Shown: in pieces, positions 46,094 to 55,439 of the stretch
Layout of the letters: every line of letters begins with the position of its first letter
How positions within the stretch are numbered: position 1 is the stretch's first letter
Assembly (NCBI GenBank): GCA_963742405.1
Contig: CAVUMB010000008.1
Span: 82,953-146,952, forward strand
DNA from: JAGVSR01 sp963742405
GTDB taxonomy: Bacteria > Pseudomonadota > Alphaproteobacteria > Rhizobiales > Hyphomicrobiaceae
DNA length: 64,000 nt
Reading direction: 5' to 3'
Notes under the pieces: model-generated
Told to the model about the DNA's origin: nothing
Databases searched by the model: none
The model's input: the letters and a program-made list of their open reading frames with translations, nothing else
Made by a program: the position numbers and the translations under genes

Positions 46094-47306
46094 CGGGTCA
46101 ACTCCGTTGTGCGCCCCTGCACCGTGTGCAGGCATTCGCGGGTGTGTTCCGCAATCATGAGTTCTTCATCGGTCGGAATGACGAGGCATTCGATACGGGA
46201 TGTCTTCGTGGATATGACCTGCGCACCGCTCAGGTTCGCCTTTTCATCCAGGTCGGCGCCCGAGCCAGGCCAGCCGCTTCACGACCGCCGACCGGATCGC
46301 TGGCGCATTCTCGCCGACACCAGCGGTGAAGACGAACCCGTCGATCCCTTCGAGCGCGGCGCCGAGTGATCCGGCCATCAGAGCGATGCGGTGAACAAAA
46401 TAATCGAGCGCCAGCTGCGCGCGCGGATCATCGCTACGCAGGAGAACGCGAACATCGTTGCTGAGGCCGGACAAGACCCTTCAGTCCGCAATCATTGTAA
46501 AGAAATCGCTCGATCTGCGGGGCGGTCATGCCCTTCTGCTGCAGAAGGTAGAGCACAATCCCCGCATCGAGTTGACCCGGCCGGGTTCCCATCGGCAGAC
46601 CGTCAAGTGCCGTGAAACCCATCGTGCTATCGATGCTGCGCCCACTCGCAAGCGCGCACATCGAAGCTCCACTGCCCAGATGCGCGACGACGACTTTGCC
46701 CTTGGCGAGATTGGGCGAGACGCTCTTCAAACGGCCGGCAATGTATTCGTATGACAGGCCGTGGAATCCATAGCGGCGCACACCCTCCCGATACAACGGC
46801 TCGGGGATCGCATACCGATCGGCGAGTTCGGGGTGGCCGCGATGGAACGCCGTATCGAAGCAGGCCACCTGCGTAATGTGCGGCAGACGCTCAAGAATGG
46901 TCTTGATCGGCGCCAGATTGTTCGGCTGATGCAGCGGTGCCAGTGGCACGAACCTTTCGAGCGTCGAAACAATTTCCGGCGTCACTACCGTCGGCGCGCT
47001 GAATTGAATGCCGCCGTGAACGACGCGATGCCCGACCGCGATTGGGAGCTTGCCGCCAAGGTATTCCGCCAGAAACTCGACAACCTTTCCGAGAGCTTGA
47101 GGGGCAGCCGGCACATCCGGCCCTGGCCACGACACCTCCTTCAGAACGGCGCCAGCGGCGCTCTTGGCGATCAGGTGCGGAGTGACGCCGATGCCCTCGA
47201 TCTGGCCCTTCAGTTGCCGGTCGAGCCCGCTCTCACTGTTCAGCCCAAACAGCTGGAACTTGATACTCGAACTTCCCGCGTTGAGGACGAGCACCGTATC
47301 GCTCAT
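46090..47306 (-). CDS. ackA: Acetate kinase, two frameshifts
   Basis: Most of the protein is in frame from 47306: VLVLNAGSSSIKFQLFGL, VGHRVVHGGIQFSAPTVV, ACFDTAFHRGHPELADRYAI and STMGFTALDGLPMGTRPGQL. At about 46475 the frame shifts to LSNDVRVLLRSDDPRAQLAL and GFVFTAGVGENAPAIRSAVV. A second shift near 46262 leads to SRIECLVIPTDEELMIAEHT, ending at 46090-46092 over the fabI start (ATGA overlap). All AckA motifs are present once joined, with a length of about 400. It makes ATP and acetate from acetyl-phosphate. Confidence 0.87.
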
Positions 47307-47308
47307 GG

Positions 47309-48274
47309 CTACGACCGGACCGGGGCTGACGACCGCTGGCTATGGGCAAACGCAACCGCGATGGCGCATGAGGCCATGCGTGTGCGTACACTATCGGCAC
47401 GGGACGTGAGGATAATGGGCACGCGCGCACCGAGCACAATCCCCGCCGCATCGGCGTGCGAGAGGAACGACAAGTTCTTCGCCAACATGTTGCCGGCTTC
47501 TAGATCGGGGACAACCAGAATATCCGCTCGGCCCGCGACCTCGGATTTGATGCCCTTGATCGCCGCAGCCTCCGGGCTGATCGCGTTGTCGAAGGCGAGC
47601 GGTCCATCGAGAATGCCCCCGGTGATCTGCCCGCGATCCGCCATTTTGCACAGCGCCGCCGCTTCCAGGGTCGAAGGGATGCTGATCGTGACCGTTTCGA
47701 CGGCTGACAGTATTGCGACCCTAGGTGTCCCGAGCCCGAGCCCCTGAAAGAGGTCGATGGCGTTCTGCACGATGTCGCGCTTTGCCATCAGGTCGGGGAA
47801 GATGTTCACGGCCGCGTCGGTGATGAATAGCGTCTGCGGATGATCCGGGACATCCATGATGAAGACGTGGCTGATGCGCCGCCCCGTCCTAAGACCTGTA
47901 TCCTTCTTTGCCACTGCGGAGAGAAGCTCATCGCTATGAAGGCTGCCCTTCATCAAAACTTCGGCGCGGCCCGATCGCACGATCTCCACGGCCTTCGTCG
48001 CAGCCTCTTGGCTGTGCGCCACGTCGACGATTTCGACGCCTTTGAGATCGATGCCGCATTTTTTTGCGACTGCCTCGATCTTGAATTTAGGCCCGACGAG
48101 GATCGGAACAATCAGGCCTGCTTCGGCCGCCTCCATAGCACCGGTCAGGGAGGCTTCATCGCAGGGATGGGCAACAGCTGCGGAGACTGCGGGCATAGTC
48201 TTTGCCAGTGCAATCAGACGATCGTACTTTTCGTGCGTGCGCTCAGGCGCGGCAGGCATCTTTCGCGACGACAT
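47309..48274 (-). CDS. pta: Phosphate acyltransferase (Pta/Ptb type)
   Basis: About 321 residues, the size of stand-alone phosphate acetyl/butyryltransferases. Conserved stretches: VAHPCDEASLTGAMEAAEAG, RAEVLMKGSLHSDELLSAVA, SHVFIMDVPDHPQTLFITDA, GGILDGPLAFDNAISPEAAA and VPDLEAGNMLAKNLSFLSHA. It converts acyl-CoA plus phosphate to acyl-phosphate; acetyl or butyryl preference cannot be told. ATG at 48274 is chosen over GTG at 48283. It ends 2 bp before ackA. Confidence 0.88.
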   Translation of the reverse strand: MSSRKMPAAPERTHEKYDRLIALAKTMPAVSAAVAHPCDEASLTGAMEAAEAGLIVPILVGPKFKIEAVAKKCGIDLKGVEIVDVAHSQEAATKAVEIVRSGRAEVLMKGSLHSDELLSAVAKKDTGLRTGRRISHVFIMDVPDHPQTLFITDAAVNIFPDLMAKRDIVQNAIDLFQGLGLGTPRVAILSAVETVTISIPSTLEAAALCKMADRGQITGGILDGPLAFDNAISPEAAAIKGIKSEVAGRADILVVPDLEAGNMLAKNLSFLSHADAAGIVLGARVPIILTSRADSVRTRMASCAIAVAFAHSQRSSAPVRS

Positions 48275-48344
48275 CGCAGCCACCGTTGGTCAAGGTTTGA
48301 TTTTGGAGCCGCGCTTTGCGCGGCGCATCTACCGCGGGGCTTCT

Positions 48345-48776
48345 TCAGCCCCACTTCAGAAACATCCCGACGTCGCCCGGCATGCCACCTGGGAAACTGA
48401 TAACTTCGCAGTGCAGCTTGTAGCCGAGCGGCTTTAATTCACGCTCGTAGAATTCGTAGGCGCGCTTGGCAAAGCCTTCGAGCGACTCGGGCCAATTCGG
48501 ATCGAGATTGTTGATCCGGCGTCCGCCATCGTTGCAGTAACTGGCCGGGAAGGTAATGACTTGAAGTTGCGTCAGGCCCTGCTCAGCGGCGCGGCGCACA
48601 GCCTGGTTCACCCGGTCGCGAACTTCAGGATGAAGATCCTGAGACATGAAGGCCTCCTGCAGATCCTTCTTCTGCTTAGCCTTCTTATCGCGCTCTTTAC
48701 GGTCTTCATCCAACTTGGCGTCATCGGCGGCGCTACTGATGAGGCTCAACTCTTTTGGGCTGATAATGCCGGACAT
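48345..48776 (-). CDS. Conserved small soluble protein between DUF3141 and pta genes
   Basis: About 143 residues from ATG at 48776 (MSGIISPKEL). A highly charged helical N-terminus (about 20-45) is followed by a compact domain with QAVRRAAEQGLTQLQVITFP, GRRINNLDPNWPESLEGFAK and HCEVISFPGGMPGDVGMFLK. No known enzyme motif. Its conserved-looking core and position, 45 bp after the DUF3141 gene, suggest a partner of that gene. Family unknown to me. Confidence 0.7.
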   Translation of the reverse strand: MSGIISPKELSLISSAADDAKLDEDRKERDKKAKQKKDLQEAFMSQDLHPEVRDRVNQAVRRAAEQGLTQLQVITFPASYCNDGGRRINNLDPNWPESLEGFAKRAYEFYERELKPLGYKLHCEVISFPGGMPGDVGMFLKWG

Positions 48777-48821
48777 GATTCTGTTCCCTATCTTCGTCTT
48801 CAACGGGATAATTATAGTTGA

Positions 48822-51122
48822 TTAGATGTGGCGCCGGGGCCCATGTCCCTTGCGACTGGGCAGCGCGTGCACGCTGGGCGAATTCGTTGAGGCCTTCTCG
48901 ATGTGGCCGTGTGGCGGTTGCACGTGCGCAAAGAGTGCCCGCATCTCCCCGTAGCGTTCTTTCGCCTCCGGGCTCTGCAGACCAAGCGTCTCGATCATAC
49001 GATCGAGTTTCTTTTCCATATCCGCTGCCTTCTCTGGATCCCGGGCGAGCATTTCCGGGATCGCATCGAGCGCGCCGCGTTCGTCGATCATCAGCATGAA
49101 AAATTGCTCGCGCAGCATTTTCTTGAAAGCCCGGATTGGCACACCCTTACCGGCTTCCTGGCGCATCCGGCACAGAAGCGCGAACGAGCGCTCGTCCGCG
49201 GCTCCATCAGACAGGCGGATGTAGAGAAGCGCCCGCAAACCGGCCTCCACTGGTCCCCCGACGGCGATGTTGGCTTTGAGTTCCTCAATGCGGTGTTCGA
49301 CAAGCCTCTGGTAATTCATATCGGTCGCCGGCTTCGGACGCACATCCGTGTCCGATCCGCTGAGGCCCAGCATCGCCTGCACGATCGGCGAGCCATAAAC
49401 AGCGTGGAACCATTCCTCCTGCATTTTGTCTCGCACATCCCGATACCCATCGAGAGTTGCGATGATCCATTCCGAATACATCTTCTGCGCTTGCCAGAAG
49501 GGGTTGTTCGGCGCCACCGGTTGTCGTGCGGATCTTGCACTCTCGATCAGCGGATCAAGCGTCCGCCAAATCGGGCTATCGGCTTTGAACATCTCGTAAG
49601 GCAACCGCGCCTGATGCATGCGGCGCATCATCTCCGCATTGCCGGCGTTGGCGAACATTCGCACCCAAGGCTGCCATAGTGTCTTGTAGAGACCGAGATT
49701 GATTTCCGACACCCTGGCTGCCGCTGCGAACTTCCGCTCATCTTCCTGCGTGTTGCCGCCGAGCGCGCGGATATCGTCCAGCGTGCGACTTTCGAAGCGT
49801 ACAAGATAGCCGCCTTCGATCAGATCCGCGGTGGGATCGGACACGTCCTTCGGCGTCATTACGGCTTCATAAAGCCCCGGCGGCAAGATATCGATCAGAT
49901 CGATATTGCTCGCAAACTCATCGTGCTCCTTCTTCGCCACCGAACCCGAAACGAAAATTCCCAGGTGGCCGATGTTGTCATGTACCGAATAAACGATCGT
50001 CTGCCCATTCGCGCGGATGTCGTCAACGCTCGCATAAAGATCCAGAATCCAGCCGAGCGCCTGCTGCGGCGGTGTAATGTTGTCTCCCTTAGAGCAGAAG
50101 ACCACAATCGGAGTGCGAATGTTGCGCAGGTCGATCCGCGTACCATCCTGGAGCGTCAGGTCTCCTGTGGCGAGCTTGTTACCAACGAACAGTTTGTCGG
50201 CGATGAACTGCATCTCTTCGGCGTTGAGCATCACGTGCCCACCCCACCACTGCTCGAACTCGAGGTAGCGCGGCGCTTCGGTATCGACCTTGGCATAGAG
50301 GTTGTAGGTCTTCGTCCAGTAGGTGTTTGAAGGATTGAGGTTCTCGAAGTTCGTAACGAGCCATGCGCCGTCGAACTTACCGGCCCCGAGATCGCCCATC
50401 AGGGCCGTGATCCAGGTGCCACCAACAAGTCCGCCGGTATAGCGCATAGGATTTTCACCACGAACGCCCGTCCAGTAGGACAAGGGGGCGCCGGCGAGAA
50501 TGACGGGCCCGACGAGATCGGGCCGCATCGCCGCGACGATCATCACGGCCCAACCGGCCTGACAGTTCCCGATGACAGCCGGGCGCCCATCGGCTTCCGG
50601 ATGCAGCGCAATGACGCGCTCCAGGAATTGTGCTTCAGCGTGCGCGACATCCTCGATGGTTTGCCCTGGCATGGGCTCCGGAAGAAAGCCGATGAAGTAG
50701 CAGGCATGGCCGGCCTTGAGCGCGACGCCAATTTCGCTGTCGGCCTTGAAGCCACCAATACCGGGGCCGTGGCCCGCGCGCGGATCGACCACCACGAACG
50801 GTCGCTTCTTTGGATCGATCGTCACACCCTCCGGAGGACGAATGCGCACCAGCGCATAGTTCACCGGCTTTTGCAGTTTGCGTCCGTCGACGACAAGGTC
50901 ACATTCGAACTTTAAGACGTGCGGAGCCTCTTTTGCAGCGTGCTCTTCGTAGCGCTCGCTGCGCTGACGCATGACGTCCAGAAAGAGGAGACTGCGCTGC
51001 CATGCATCCACCCAGTAGCTCCATGCATCGAGCGATGGTGTGGCGGCAGCAGCGAAGACGGCGGGAGTCTGTTCGAGAAAGGCAGCGGACGCGGCGGCCG
51101 GCCGGGAATTCGAGGGCTTCAT
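48822..51122 (-). CDS. DUF3141 alpha/beta-hydrolase-like protein (PhaC-related)
   Basis: A 766-residue protein. An N-terminal region resembling PhaC leaders (SYWVDAWQRSLLFLDVMRQR) precedes an alpha/beta-hydrolase core: FVVVDPRAGHGPGIGGFK, the nucleophile elbow AVIGNCQAGWAVMIVAAMRP with Cys in place of Ser, the acid-side TPIVVFCSKGDNITPPQQAL and a His in HDNIGHLGIFVSG. The C-terminal 300 residues are helical, with no known motif. Members occur near pta-ackA genes in many alphaproteobacteria. Activity is unproven; a PHA-synthase-like or acyl-transfer role is plausible. It is first in the long operon, with a FixK-like box upstream. Confidence 0.85.
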   Translation of the reverse strand: MKPSNSRPAAASAAFLEQTPAVFAAAATPSLDAWSYWVDAWQRSLLFLDVMRQRSERYEEHAAKEAPHVLKFECDLVVDGRKLQKPVNYALVRIRPPEGVTIDPKKRPFVVVDPRAGHGPGIGGFKADSEIGVALKAGHACYFIGFLPEPMPGQTIEDVAHAEAQFLERVIALHPEADGRPAVIGNCQAGWAVMIVAAMRPDLVGPVILAGAPLSYWTGVRGENPMRYTGGLVGGTWITALMGDLGAGKFDGAWLVTNFENLNPSNTYWTKTYNLYAKVDTEAPRYLEFEQWWGGHVMLNAEEMQFIADKLFVGNKLATGDLTLQDGTRIDLRNIRTPIVVFCSKGDNITPPQQALGWILDLYASVDDIRANGQTIVYSVHDNIGHLGIFVSGSVAKKEHDEFASNIDLIDILPPGLYEAVMTPKDVSDPTADLIEGGYLVRFESRTLDDIRALGGNTQEDERKFAAAARVSEINLGLYKTLWQPWVRMFANAGNAEMMRRMHQARLPYEMFKADSPIWRTLDPLIESARSARQPVAPNNPFWQAQKMYSEWIIATLDGYRDVRDKMQEEWFHAVYGSPIVQAMLGLSGSDTDVRPKPATDMNYQRLVEHRIEELKANIAVGGPVEAGLRALLYIRLSDGAADERSFALLCRMRQEAGKGVPIRAFKKMLREQFFMLMIDERGALDAIPEMLARDPEKAADMEKKLDRMIETLGLQSPEAKERYGEMRALFAHVQPPHGHIEKASTNSPSVHALPSRKGHGPRRHI

Positions 51123-51235
51123 GGCAAAAACTCTTTGCTTGATGTGGATCGCGCGCGACCTGATAGGGCGGAGGATGAGGGCAATAGCTTCAGATAAGCG
51201 TTGCTAGTTTCTTAGGGACATTCTCATACAGAACA

Positions 51236-51249
51236 TTGATGTGGGTCAA
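51236..51249 (-). promoter_or_regulatory. FixK/FNR-type box upstream of the DUF3141-pta-ackA operon
   Basis: TTGATGTGGGTCAA is an exact TTGA-N6-TCAA palindrome, the FixK/FNR consensus core. It lies 114-127 bp before the DUF3141 start and after the end of the GNAT gene on the same strand, in a gene-free gap. Low-oxygen control of the operon is inferred. Confidence 0.6.
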
Positions 51250-51332
51250 TTTAGAAGAGCAACGAAGTTAGCGGATGACATCATCCGCTAGCGAACCATT
51301 CAATTACGCATGACAGTCGACACATTAAATCG

Positions 51333-51854
51333 TCAAAGCTCTAGCGTAACATGCACGATCCCGTCTTCTGTCCGGCTCGACAGTGCAAGGCCGCTGTGGC
51401 GGAAGACCTGGAGCATTGCGGTGTTCGCTGGCAGCACCTCCGCAATGAAACGCGCGACGCCCGCGCCCCTCGCGATGGCACTCAGCTCCCGCAAGATAAG
51501 GCTCGCAAGGCCAAGTCCCTGGTAGTCCTCTTCCACCATGAAAGCGACTTCGGCATCGGGCGAGTTGGGCCCAGGCGAGCGAACGTAGCGGCCGCCTCCA
51601 ATGATCGTTTCCGGATCGTTGTCGAGGACGGCGACGAGGGCAACCACCGCATGGAAATCGACAGTGGTAGCAGCCGTCAGCTCAGCTTCACTCAATTCGC
51701 GCTTGGCACCGAAGAAGCGCGTGTAGATCGTGGCAGGGTCGAGGTGACCGAAGGCTGTGCGTAGCCGCTCCCGATCATCGGGGCGGATCGCGCGCAACGT
51801 GATCGCGACGCTATTCTTCAGCTTGAAGGAGCTCTGGTAGGAACGAGTATCCAT
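51333..51854 (-). CDS. GNAT-family N-acetyltransferase
   Basis: A 173-residue single-domain acetyltransferase. ITLRAIRPDDRERLRTAFG begins the fold; the acetyl-CoA-binding segment is VEEDYQGLGLASLILRELSA (Q-x-x-G-x-G-like), and FIAEVLPANTAMLQVFRHSG follows. The substrate is unknown; similar domains accompany acyl-CoA synthetases or regulate them. It is on the same strand as the DUF3141 operon with about 210 bp and a FixK-like box between. Confidence 0.85.
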   Translation of the reverse strand: MDTRSYQSSFKLKNSVAITLRAIRPDDRERLRTAFGHLDPATIYTRFFGAKRELSEAELTAATTVDFHAVVALVAVLDNDPETIIGGGRYVRSPGPNSPDAEVAFMVEEDYQGLGLASLILRELSAIARGAGVARFIAEVLPANTAMLQVFRHSGLALSSRTEDGIVHVTLEL

Positions 51855-52306
51855 GGCGGCGGCGCCCGTACAATTCGGAAGAAATCAGGAATGACAGGGA
51901 ATGCAAAGTCGTTGCTGGGCTTCGGCTTGGCAAGCCCTGACTAAGACAACTGGACCGCATCAACGGAGACACTTCTCCTAATGTTATATCTGGACCCCTG
52001 CCTCTGAAGCGAGCTTTGAGTCCAGCAGAGAGAAGGATGCTCACACCGCTTGCGACTTGGGTTACATCAGAGCGCAATGGCGCTGATCAGGAAGTTCTTC
52101 CAAATCCAGAGCCCGCTTGCGATAATATGCTACTGCATACCGAACGATCGACTGTAAGTCACACTTCATTCCCAATTAGTTTGACTTGATGCAAATGCCA
52201 CAAAAGACTGTTGCAGTCATATTAGTCACTGAATCCTTTGATACTTTTATACATGCGGTTTTCACATCCAGGGCAACCTACCTTTCCGAAGCTGAAAGAA
52301 CCAGTC
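51855..52306. other. Intergenic region upstream of the GNAT gene
   Basis: About 450 bp with no supported gene. A minus-strand frame (51811-52077) overlaps the GNAT start and lacks family signal. The segment from about 52100 is lower in GC. It should hold promoters for the two divergent flanking genes; none was located with confidence. Confidence 0.35.
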
Positions 52307-52615
52307 ATGCATAGTCTTATGCACCGCGCCGCCGCCACTCTTCTATCAGCTTGTATTTGCGGCATGACCGCTTCGACCGTCTGCACTGCCGCTTCCGACG
52401 GCGCCGACGAGTTCGCCTCTAGGGATGTGGCGATGCCCGTAGCCGCACCGTCAACCTTGCACGTCCACGGTGCCTTGGCGCTCCAGATGGCGAGTGCCGA
52501 GTTGACGTCCAAGATTCAAGAGAAAAATGGAGCCACCGAGAATAAGGAGGGCCACGCCTCCGGAGAAAAGGAAGAACATCATGATGTGGAACATCTTATC
52601 AAAGTTCACAGGTGA
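52307..52615 (+). CDS. Small exported protein, unknown function
   Basis: About 102 residues from ATG at 52307; an upstream in-frame start at 52238 is possible. The N-terminus (HRAAATLLSACICGMTASTV, then CTAA) reads as a signal peptide, possibly with a lipidation Cys. The mature part is polar with a His/Glu/Lys-rich tail (GEKEEHHDVEHLIKVHR) that could bind metal. No homologue recognised. Confidence 0.45.
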   Translation: MHSLMHRAAATLLSACICGMTASTVCTAASDGADEFASRDVAMPVAAPSTLHVHGALALQMASAELTSKIQEKNGATENKEGHASGEKEEHHDVEHLIKVHR

Positions 52616-52752
52616 ACTCGCGGTTCTCTAGTGTCTTTCGCCATCTCGGGAAATGGATATGACGTCAGCACGATGGACGTACCGCAAATTTTTGCAGGGT
52701 CAGGCCGCCCCGCACACCACGGTTTGACTACCCCCACGACCATGGGTCATTG

Positions 52753-53570
52753 TCAGCCCATATCTCTGAGGGCGTCTTCCAGAACATGGTCAAACGAATC
52801 CGACTTAATCAAGCCCAACCTTGGAAATTCAAGGTCGGTGATTACGTACAGCATCACAGATAGCAGGGTGGCAAACGTGACCGTGTGAAGGGAACTCCCG
52901 GGAGCGACCACCGCCATTTCAAATCCGGTGAGCAGGGAGGCGGCCCAAGCCAAGAGCGAACAGCATTGCGAAAAATGTGTGCGGTGGATGTTTGTGGTTT
53001 GCGCCACTGCGGTTTGCGGCAGCGTCAAACATTCGGGAAAGGGCGGGCAAGAGGAGAAGAACATGAAACGGCATCTGAACTCGTACCGCAGATCTCGTGA
53101 GATTTAGTTTGAATTGCGTTCGCAATCTCGAGGACGCGGGATCTCTCAGCAACGGAGTACGTCGCTGCTCCTTCCCAGAACGAGAACGAAACGGATCGCC
53201 GGGTGAGTTCGAGACGATGTTCAAGATAGTTCTTCAACTTCGTTTTCATGCTACCCCCAACTTCGGCGGGCAGCAAATCTAGGTAGTTGTGGGCCGTGGT
53301 GATCGCAGTTGCTTCCTGTAAGGTCAACCGCAGGCGTTCATGGTATCTTTGCAGCGCGCCCTGAAGAGCAAACGCCAACAACAGCACAACGAGCCAAACA
53401 ACGGTCCTTTGGATCCCTTTCAAACCTGTCTGATTTTGCTTGCACGTTTCCCCGAGATAGCGCTCACCCAAACGGCGGCCGTAGCCAAGCAGGGCCAGGG
53501 ACCCCACAAGGGTTGCTGTCCTCACGCCAAACGCAAAAGTGAGAAACCAGACGTCGTTCACGTTCCGCAA
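52753..53570 (-). CDS. DUF4239-like membrane protein, two frameshifts
   Basis: Three frames join in order: from 53570 two TM segments (FGVRTATLVGSLALLGYGRR, TVVWLVVLLLAFALQGALQR) and RLTLQEATAITTAHNYLDLL; near 53050 a shift to FHVLLLLPALSRMFDAAANR and HPPHTFFAMLFALGLG; near 52945 a shift to SLLTGFEMAVVAPG, TVTFATLLSVMLYVITDLEF, ending at 52753. Together they give about 270 residues with four TM segments in the DUF4239/bestrophin-like pattern. Function unknown. Confidence 0.65.
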
Positions 53571-53778
53571 CAGTTCGGTCTAATCGGTCTAAATGCGTCT
53601 TGGCGAGAATGGACTGTTCCGCACTTTAGGGGCAGCTGAAAACTCCTGCGAGACCTTAGCGCGGCCGGTTCGGTTGCGGGCGCAGCATTCGCAGGTCGAG
53701 GCTGATCTATCTCAGTTTGCGGCCATTGCCACAATTGCGCTCAGGTTGCCATTCAATGGCCACTTACTGTAATGGCGC

Positions 53779-53801
53779 GCTAGCCCGGCTTTCTCAACGG
53801 G
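53779..53801 (+). repeat. Left terminal inverted repeat of the IS1380-family element
   Basis: GCTAGCCCGGCTTTCTCAAC followed by GGG. It differs from the inverse of the right repeat at a single base (G against C at its tenth position). Confidence 0.85.
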
Positions 53802-53936
53802 TGTCACTCGCGCGGTCAGCTTGAGGGGGCGCCGGGTAACGCTTTCGATTAGTCAGGCGTGATCGTCGCCACTCAGGGAGTGGCGCGCTGAGGCTCGGCG
53901 ATGATCCTCTGTTGTTGCGTCTCGGGCGGGCGCGCG

Positions 53937-55323
53937 TCAGCGCGCGGCCGCAGATAGTCGCTCGTGGGCGTGCGCGAAGATGTCCTGGTAGGGACAGGAC
54001 GAGGCCATCGCGATCTTGATGCGCCGCACGCTGGTCGTGACCAGCGCGCCGATCTTCAGCAGCTTCAGCCGGATGGTGCCGCAGGTCGCCGCCGCCATCG
54101 CGGTGCCGGCGAGCCCGATGCGGCGCAGCGCGCACATCAGCACGTAGGCGAACGCGGCGAACCACAGGCGCAGCTGATTGGCGCGCATGCTGGCGGCGCT
54201 GGTGCGGTCGGCGAACAGGTCGGTCTGGCACTCCTTGATGCGGTTCTCCATCTCGCCGCGCGCGCAGTAGAGGTCCTCGTAGAGGTAGCGCGCGCCGTCC
54301 GATCCAGTTGCAGCGACGTGACGATGAAGCGCGGGTTGGCCTCGCCTTGCGTCCACTCGGCTTTGCCGATCACGCGGCGCGGCAGCGCCCAGCTGTCGCG
54401 CGTGTCGCCAGTCCTCCAAGTCCGCGAAACGGCGCCGGCTTGCCCGTACGCGGCGGCTCTCGCGTCGGGCCATGCGCCAGCTCGCGCCTGATGCGCCTTG
54501 ACCAGGCGCTCGTTGCCGGCGAGGCCGAAGATGTAGTCGACGTCGTTTTCCTCGCACCACGCCATCAGCTCGTCGCGGCAAAGCCACTGTCGGCGCGCAG
54601 GATGATGCTCGACGTCGGGCCAGCGCTCGCGGATCTGCGCGACGATGCGCGCAATCTCTCCTTGGCGCCGTCGGCCGCATCCTTGTCGGCGGTCCGCAGC
54701 TTGGCGGCGAGCAGATGCCGGCCGCAGAAGATGTAGAGCGGCAGATAGCAGTAGCAGTCGTAGTAGCCGTGGAAGTGCCGGCCCTCCTGCTCGCCGTGGA
54801 GCGGATCGTCGTGGCGTCGAGGTCGATGACGATGCGGATGGGCGGCTCGCGATAGGCTTCCAGAACAGCGTCACGAACAGCCGCTCGATCGCCGCGCCGT
54901 CGTGGTCGATCTTGTGATAGGCGATCGCTGCCGATCTTGGCGGCGTGCTCCAGCCGGTTGAGCGTCGACTTGCCGGCGAGCGCCGCGCAGTTCGAGCGCT
55001 TGGCCGTCGAGCTTGCCGGCCAGCACGCCGAGCACCGGATCGTGGCGCAGCTGGTCGTGGTCGTTCAGGTCCTCGTAGCCGAGCGCGATGCCGAAGATGC
55101 GCTGGCCGAGCAGCGTCGGCATCGTGTGCAGCAGCACGTCCGGGTCGCGGCCATCCTGGAAGCAGCTGGGCGAGCGCGCGACGAGCCCGATCGCCTTGTC
55201 GGCGGCCCAGCAGCAGCACCGCCGCCGTGCGACGTGATCGTCGCCGCCGTCGAACGCGCCCACAACCTCGCGGCCCTCCACGGTTCCGAAATCGAACAAA
55301 TCCTGGCTACACTGTGTCGGCAT
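53937..55323 (-). pseudogene. IS1380-family DDE transposase, multiply frameshifted
   Basis: It starts at ATG 55323 (MPTQCSQDLFDFGTVEGREV). Family features are spread over several frames: FGIALGYEDLNDHDQLRHDP near 55070, the region ELMAWCEENDVDYIFGLAGN near 54520, and QLRLWFAAFAYVLMCALRRI near 54140, with the end at 53937. At least five frame changes are needed. It cannot make transposase as read. Its GC is slightly higher than its flanks. Confidence 0.85.
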
Positions 55324-55399
55324 CGGGGACGTCTCCTGCTCACAGCGAAGTCGTTGCTGCACAACAACTTTCGCTGAGTCGGAGCCCCGATGCCCTACC

Positions 55400-55422
55400 C
55401 CCGTTGAGAAAGGCGGGCTAGC
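55400..55422 (-). repeat. Right terminal inverted repeat of the IS1380-family element
   Basis: CCCGTTGAGAAAGGCGGGCT followed by AGC, the near-perfect inverse of the left end. Confidence 0.85.
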
Positions 55423-55439
55423 CAATCTGATGGGTCAAC

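Larger units (their letters stand above)
53779..55422 (-). mobile_element. IS1380-family insertion sequence, defective
   Basis: The element is bounded by 23-bp inverted repeats with one mismatch (53779-53801 and 55400-55422) and is about 1.64 kb long, the normal IS1380-family size. Its only gene is a transposase broken by several frameshifts. No target duplication of clear sequence was found next to the repeats. The right end lies 17 bp before the L,D-transpeptidase start. Confidence 0.85.

Noticed and set aside
53779..55422. Target-site duplication for the IS1380-family element
   Set aside because: The four bases next to each inverted repeat do not match under the boundaries I set, so no duplication is claimed.
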